A stretch of 64,000 nucleotides of DNA from Haemonchus contortus (lineage: Eukaryota; Nematoda; Chromadorea; Rhabditida; Trichostrongylidae), in the NCBI GenBank assembly GCA_000469685.2, contig LS997567.1:5659374-5723373 (forward strand), in the 5' to 3' direction. Position numbers and translations under genes: made by a program. How positions within the stretch are numbered: position 1 is the first letter of the stretch; every line of letters starts with the position of its first letter. The notes beneath the pieces were generated by a model. The model had not been told where the DNA came from, searched no databases, and saw only the letters and a program-made list of their open reading frames with translations. Below, in pieces: positions 57,697-64,000 of the stretch.

Positions 57697-58277
57697 TGCT
57701 GTGTTTATTGTTTTCTTGAACTCTTCACAAGGTTTGTAAATGAGCTTTATTGGGCTGACGTTTCGGCGGGGTCGCCTTCTTCAGAGCCTGAAGGGATCAT
57801 TACAGGTTGTGACTATCCGACCAAACGTCTCCACTGCCCTACTGAGGTTCGAGACCCCTAGAGCACGCAGGTGATTGCAGGAGAACCACTCACCGTAGCT
57901 GTAGCTCAGCGTAGCTTTTGGATTCCTCGAAACCACCCAGTAACCGATGATACCATTCGACTAGCGTCAGCTGGGGTAGGTCTTCATTACCAGCACGATG
58001 AAGAATGAGGACCTACCATAGCTGACGCTAGTCGATTGGTAACATCGGTTACTGTGTAGTTTCGAGGAATCCAAGAGCTACGGTGAGTGGTTCTCCTTCA
58101 ATCACCTGCGTGCTCTGGGGGTCTCGAACTTCAGTGGGGCAGTGTAGACGTTTGGTCGGATAGTCACAACTCGTAATGATCCTTTCAGGCTCTGAAGAAG
58201 GCGACCCCGCCGGGAGGTCAGCGTAATAAAGTTCATTTACAAACCTCGTGAAGAGCTCAAGAAACAATAAACGCAGC
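57697..58277. mobile_element. 580-bp inverted repeat of a retroelement-like 3' end
   Basis: The left arm (about 57697-57988) and right arm (about 57994-58277) are inverted copies at roughly 90% identity, including an inner block gactagcgtcagctg / cagctgacgctagtc-like. The outer text, read on the + strand of the right arm, is ctctgaagaaggcgaccccg then gtaataaagttcatttacaa. A ctctgaagaaggcgac..aataaagctcattt ending is one I associate with 3' ends of Penelope-type retroelements. Head-to-head arrangement could be a pair of insertions or a foldback element. Confidence 0.65.
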
Positions 58278-58279
58278 TT

Positions 58280-60240
58280 TACTACCTGCGTTTTCTTCCC
58301 CTAATCGTTAAAAAGGAAAAGACAAGAATTCCGGATTAGTTTTGCAGCTATACGCCATTCATTACTCCTGCCAGATCACTTCTCTTTCATACAATCCAGT
58401 CGAGAGGTAGGTTTGTTTTAGCTGAGAACTCCCTTATTCTCTATTGTTACTCGAACAGTGAGGCGGTTTCTAATAAGGTAAGGTCAACAAACTCAAACGA
58501 AACAACTTAATTCTTTCCAGTTAACTCCATGATTTCATCCAATTCTTTACTTTGTTGCAGATCAAAAAGCTCACTCTCGAACCTGTAAGATATGGGACGG
58601 CTATAATGGCCTTCTAAATAAAACTTCACTTTAATGAGCCTGTCGTGACGCACACGACTATTTCAACTCACGGGTCGTCATCTCACTAACAGCGCAGCAT
58701 TGGATGGCACTACCGCCGTCTCGTTCAAACTGCGGGCCGGCTGTGCGTCGACTCGTCACGCCGGCTATAGCCATGTAGCATGGAGGGGTGTATGTCATTT
58801 GGCGCGGTCCCCCCCCCCCCCCCCATCGCGCCGGCCACTCGACGCCCTTTGCGAGCTGGGCAACGCTGATAGGCAGTATACAAGCAGGTCCACAATTCGG
58901 CGTCTAATAGTAGCGCCGTCATCGATCGGGCTCCTACCTGCTGGATAGGCAGTGGGTGTCCCAATCACCTGGACTAGTTGTCCAGCTCGCAAACCGCGTC
59001 GAGTGGACAGCGTGCTGGAAGGGAACGCACCAAACGACCGCTTCTCGGCCTGGAGTGTGCCCGCACGATTATCATTCGTAAACACTACCTGTCGCTGATC
59101 ATTTTGCTCGTGCCTGCACGTTGTTCTTCTGCCGTCTTGCCTGTCTACCTTCGTTTCGTCTTCGGTTATGTTTTTGAGCGGCCCTAACGTTCATAACCTA
59201 TGTAAGGACCGGAGCTTCGCGGTATAAATGGAAGGATTGACCATTCCCTGTGAGGCTATTGTCCGGACAGGGTACATGTCCCGATTAGAGCTGAGGAGGA
59301 TTGAATGAGGCTGCGCAGGAGATTGAGGAGTACTGGACTCACGGTCTGGTGGCAACATAAACACCGCACAGTACCACGACCTTGAGAGAGAGGAGTGTTG
59401 AAGGATCCATAGCCACGCAGGAATATGTTAGTAAGTCTCAATATCCTTTCTCTTCCATTGTCAATAGAAGATAAATTTGTTACTTGTGCTCTATGATGAT
59501 TGTTGGAATTTGATGTGTTCTATGATGTAACTGAGTGACTGTATACATGTATTGCAAACTTAAGATGCCAGGCATTATATGCCAAAAGCTATCCAATAAA
59601 GGTTATTAGTCAAGAGTTTCGAACAAGTGCATATGAAAGATGACGATAACAAGTTTGAATGACGCTCAGGGATAACAATATTCTGGAATTAGAAATCCCT
59701 GCGGAGACTTTAATCTCTGGAACTCTCTGCTATCGTGCGACGACATGTCGCTTTCAGTCAGACTTCATTATGCATCACTCAAGTCTCTACACCCGTGTGA
59801 GCGTGAGCGTATTCTCCCCAACTTTCTTGCAAACAGATTTCTGCAATTCCCACATCCACATCAGATCAGTCGCAATGTCCACTTAGGAATACTCAGGCTA
59901 AAATAGCCTTGGCGCAGGTACAGCCAGACGTCATCACCAAGAATCAAGCTTCATTCATGGAATAGTGTTTTTCGAAACCAACAACGATCGAAACTTTGTA
60001 TGGAAGCCTGGCAGAGAATACCTTCAGGAAACCACAGGATACACTTCTCACGTAACGATAAAATGTGCCGGTAACGATAGAATATGCCGCTTGTAAAGAA
60101 AGCTCAACTTGTTGAAATTGCGTCAGCAGTCATCCTGACAACCACATTTCACCACGGCAGATGCCGTCCCACCATCACGTCATGTGGTTCCTAAAACAAA
60201 TGAAGTTGATGGTGATATGGCTGCAGTTCTCAATCTAAAA
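58280..60240. other. no gene recognised
   Basis: 58700-59100 is unusually GC-rich with a C run of about 17 at 58809; overlapping frames on both strands there have no family. 59200-60240 shows no supported feature. Confidence 0.3.
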
Positions 60241-60243
60241 CCA

Positions 60244-60585
60244 TCATTTGCAATAACGCCCAGCAAAATCAATCAAGTATAGTTGACGCTGCGTTTTGTG
60301 GAGTACATCAGTTTGCTCATCAGTTGGAGAACACATCAAGGACCGAGGGTACTCGGCCCAAAGTGTAGTGTATTTACTGCCGTTCAAGGGGAAGTTCACA
60401 GGCATTATAAATATATCAACGCCTTCACGTGAATTCGATTCTAAATAGCAAATTTCGAGCACAGTTTTCAACGACTTCACCGGTACGCGATGAGTGAACC
60501 TTATCGCACTAACCTGATTACAACTAGCACTCACGTAGCAAAAGGAGAGCGGTAAGCGATTCAGTGGCGGTGCATAAAACTCCAC
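60244..60585 (-). CDS. 113-codon open frame, unidentified
   Basis: The - strand frame begins MEFYAPPLNRLPLSFCYVSA and includes SREGVDIFIMPVNFPLNGSK. Protein-like but with no splice context, motif or repeated homologue. It lies just upstream of the RT-core array. Could be a relic of a mobile element. Confidence 0.22.
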   Translation of the reverse strand: MEFYAPPLNRLPLSFCYVSASCNQVSAIRFTHRVPVKSLKTVLEICYLESNSREGVDIFIMPVNFPLNGSKYTTLWAEYPRSLMCSPTDEQTDVLHKTQRQLYLIDFAGRYCK

Positions 60586-60779
60586 AGGACATAATCTAAT
60601 CCGATGCCTATCTCTATATTAAGGCGTTAACTTAGTATGTCGGTTTGTCATTCCGTCCGCAGAAAATGACGTGGCTACGATGAGGATGGTGAAATTTCGC
60701 GTGGGCGCAAGGTGGGAAACATGTTACGAAATAGGAAGTCTATTTATACTGAGTTGATCTCACTCACTGATATGGATCG

Positions 60780-63700
60780 CTTATTGATTTGAACGCGTTA
60801 GCGTGCGCAGCCTTTTACGCGAGCTTTGATGTGGCATCCTTATATACGACGTGAATAACGCGAGAGCAGTTCAACTGTGTGATCTTTCATCGAGAATAAT
60901 AAGAACCATATCACGATGATGGGATTTCTCGCGAATCTAAGGATTTCCCAGGAGTAACACTGGAATGTTTTCAGTATTTTCCTTGCTTCAACTATGAGTT
61001 CTGGAAGCGAAGACGAGACCTGCTATGGGTAATCGCATAGCACCTGTGCTAGCGGTCATCCTCTTGGACCACATCGAGGTGCACGTCGAGGTGTCATCAT
61101 TAAACAGTGGAATTCTGTCCTACGAACGTTAGATTGATGATGTTCTCATTACTGAAACAGTGGAAGATCTTGTGGATACATGAAAGAGGCCCAATCTCAC
61201 GATGCTAATATCACTTAGTGATTTCCACGCGTTAGCGTGCGCAGCTTTTTACGCGAGCTTTGATGTAGCATCCTTATATACTACGTGAATAACGCGAGAG
61301 CAGTACAACCGTGTTATCTCTCATCTAGAATAATAAGAACCATGTCACGATGATGGGATTTCCCGCGAATCTAAAGATCTCCTCGGAGTAACACTGGAAT
61401 GCAGTATTTTCTTTGCTTCAACTATAAGTTCTGCAAGCGAAGACGAGAGCTCCTATGGGTAATCGCATAGGACCTGTATTCGCAGTCACCTTCCTGAACC
61501 ACATCGAGGTGTACGTCGAGGTGTCATCAGTTATATAGATGAAGTATTCATTACTGGAACAGTGGAAGATCTCGTGGATACATGGAGAGGCCCAGTTCTC
61601 ACGATGATAGAATCAGTTAGTGATTTCCACGCGTTAGCGTGCGCAGCCTTTTACGCGAACTTTGATGTAGCGTCCTTATATACGACGTGAACAACGCGAG
61701 AGCAGTACAACTGTTATCTCTCATCTAGAATAATAAGAACCATGTCACGATGATGGGATTTCCCGCGAATCTAAGGACCTCCTCGGAGTAACACTGGAAT
61801 GCAGTATTTTCTTTGCTTCAACTATAAGTTCTGCAAGCGAAGACGAGAGCTCCTATGGGTAATCGCATAGGACCTGTATTCGCAGTCACCTTCCTGAACC
61901 ACATCGAGGTGTACGGCGAGGTGTCATCAGTTATATAGATGAAGTATTCATTACTGGAACAGTGGAAGATCTCGTGGATACATGGAGAGGCCCAGTTCTC
62001 ACGATGATAGAATCAGTTAGTGATTTCCACGCGTTAGCGTGCGCAGCCTTTTACGCGAACTTTGATGTAGCGTCCTTATATACGACGTGAACAACGCGAG
62101 AGCAGTACAACTGTTATCTCTCATCTAGAATAATAAGAACCATGTCACGATGATGGGATTTCCCGCGAATCTAAGGACCTCCTCGGAGTAACACTGGAAT
62201 GCAGTATTTTCTTTGCTTCAACTATAAGTTCTGCAAGCGAAGGCGAGAGCTCCTATGGGTAATCGCATAGGACCTGTATTCGCAGTCACCTTCCTGAACC
62301 ACATCGAGGTGTACGGCGAGGTGTCATCAGTTATATAGATGAAGTATTCATTACTGGAACAGTGGAAGATCTCGTGGATACATGGAGAGGCCCAGTTCTC
62401 ACGATGATAGAATCAGTTAGTGATTTCCACGCGTCAGCGTGCGCAGCCTTTTACGCGAACTTTGATGTAGCGTCCTTATATACGACGTGAACAACGCGAG
62501 AGCAGTACAACTGTTAACTCTCATCTAGAATAATAAGAACCATGTCACGATGATGGGATTTCCCGCGAATCTAAGGACCTCCTCGGAGTAACGCTGGAAT
62601 GCAGTATCTTCCTTGCTTCAACTATAAGTTCTGCAAGCGAAGACGAGACCTGCTATGGGTAATCGCATAGCACCTGTTTCAGCAGTCATCCTCTTGGACC
62701 ACATCGAAGTGTCATGATTAACTCATCGGATTAAACCTAGATTGCAGTATTTTATTTGCTTCAACTATAGGTTCTGCAAGCGAACACGAGACCTCCTATG
62801 GGTAATCGCATAGCACCTGTGTCAGCAGTCATTATCGCAGAAGCGCTTTTGCAAGTAGAAATTGTTACTGTAATTGTTGTAAAAGGCGCAACGTGCGAGA
62901 TTCAAAAGAATTCGAAACAGCGATGGGAAACAGCGCTCTGATATCACAGCTTAAGCACCATATAAAAGATCGGCGAATGCGATCATAGCAGTTCTAAGTT
63001 TTTTGTTCTTGTTTTTCTAATTTTTTTATGGTTGATTGTTTTATTATCTATTCACGTGATGATTGTCGTTAGTTTGCTTATGTACTGAAGTCAAGGGTTT
63101 AATTACCCAAGTTTGAGGTTAGCCGAGCCAATAAATGGTCGATCGTACATTCCTGCTGTGACAGGAAGAGTCTTTCAACCCGCGTGGCAACTAACCTAGA
63201 ACCACTACTTTAGTCATCCTCTTTGACCACATCGAGGTGCACGTCGAGGTGTCATCATTAAACAGTGGAATTCTGTCCTACGAACGTTAGATTGATGAAG
63301 TTCTCATTACTGAAACAGTGGAAGATTGTGGATACATGAAAGAGGCCCAATCTCACGATGCTAATATCACTTAGTGATTTCCACGCGTTAGCGTGCGGAG
63401 CTTTTTACGCGAGCTTTGATGTAGCATCCTTATATACTACGTGAATAACGCGAGAGCAGTACAACTGTTATCTCTCATCTAGAATAATAAAAACCATATC
63501 ACGATGATGGGATTTCCTGCGAATCTGAGGATCTCCCCGGAGTAACACTGGAATGCAGTATCTTCCCTGCTTCAACTATAAGTTCTGCAAGCGAAGGCGA
63601 GACCTCCTATGGGTCATCGCATAGCACCTGTGTCAGCATTCATCCTCTTGGACCACATCGAGGTGTCATGATTGACTCATCGGAGTAACACTGGAATACA

Positions 63701-63950
63701 GCATTTTCTTTGCTTCAACTATAAGTTCTGCAAGCAAAGACGAGACCTTCTATGGGTCATCGCATAGCACCTGTGTCAGCAGTCATACTCTTGGACCCTT
63801 TATCGAGGTGTCATGATGAAATCATCAGAGTAACACTAGATTGCAGTGTTTTATTTGCTTCAACTATAAGTTCTGCAAGCAAAGACGAGACCTCCTATGG
63901 GTCGTCGCATAGCACCTGTATTAGCAGTCATCTTCCTCTATTCTATATAT
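60780..63950 (+). repeat. tandem array of decayed Penelope-type reverse transcriptase cores, 400-bp and 143-bp units
   Basis: The block cctatgggt[a/c]atcgcatag starts at 61021, 61451, 61851, 62251, 62651, 62794, 63605, 63748 and 63893: spacings 430, 400, 400, 400, 143, 811, 143 and 145. The 400-bp units starting at 61629, 62029 and 62429 are nearly identical. Translated on the + strand, each unit contains FDVASLYT (RT motif A), FNYKFCKRRR, MGNRIGPVFAV or MGNRIAPVLAV (motif B), and SYIDEVFI or IDDVLI (motif C), in family order but in different frames with stops. 400 is not a multiple of 3, so the array is not one long protein. Short 143-bp units contain only the motif B part. The segment 62850-63200 is unrelated filler. 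Confidence 0.85.
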
Positions 63951-64000
63951 TTTTATATTTCTACAATACAATTTCCCCATGAGAAAATACGGATCGGTGA

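Noticed and set aside
58700..59190. GC-rich block with several overlapping frames
   Set aside because: Open frames on both strands at once are expected in GC-rich DNA; no family, splice site or codon pattern supports any.
60780..63950. CRISPR array or ordinary multigene cluster
   Set aside because: Units are 400 or 143 bp with no short spacer structure, and translated motifs identify an RT core instead.

Overview
This window is animal nuclear DNA, most likely from a strongylid (clade V, hookworm-like) nematode. The evidence is short exons split by introns with gtaag/gtgag donors and tttcag acceptors, proteins that match nematode families best from memory (GST-42-like, RSP-8/Tra2-like, ARR-1-like), and abundant RTE retrotransposon ends, tRNA-derived SINEs, foldback elements and MITEs. 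No bacterial operons, CRISPR arrays or ribosome binding sites are expected or seen. The genus is inference; no database search was possible.

Layout. (1) 0.6-3.85 kb, + strand: a complete six-exon zeta-class glutathione transferase / maleylacetoacetate isomerase gene. (2) 5.87-8.65 kb, - strand, convergent with it: a Tra2/RSP-8-like SR splicing factor, with an RS-rich exon and three exons that together make one RRM. (3) 9-36 kb: gene-poor repeat territory with MITE families, a Tc1-like element, an inverted pair of tRNA-like genes, GC-rich foldbacks, SINEs, RTE 3' ends and several coding-looking relics. (4) 36.4-43.06 kb, + strand: a complete 13-exon beta-arrestin gene (439 aa). (5) 43-50.7 kb: repeats, a mariner relic and a 3'-terminal RTE copy. 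(6) 50.73-54.11 kb, - strand: an eight-exon gene whose frame stays open across every junction and which encodes about 150 aa of extremely basic protein. (7) 55.16-56.51 kb, + strand: the last three exons of an unidentified gene, starting just after a 490-bp foldback element. (8) 57.7-58.3 kb: a 580-bp inverted repeat resembling a retroelement 3' end. (9) 60.8-63.95 kb: a tandem array whose 400-bp unit is a decayed reverse transcriptase core of Penelope type.

The genes have unrelated jobs: tyrosine catabolism, splicing, receptor desensitisation, and probably chromatin packing. Many repeats sit inside their introns: the GST gene hosts three, the SR gene about five, arrestin two, the basic-protein gene at least one. 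The most unusual items are the RT-core satellite, the basic protein with duplicated exons, the head-to-head tRNA-like genes, and two MITE families with clean 9-10 bp target duplications.
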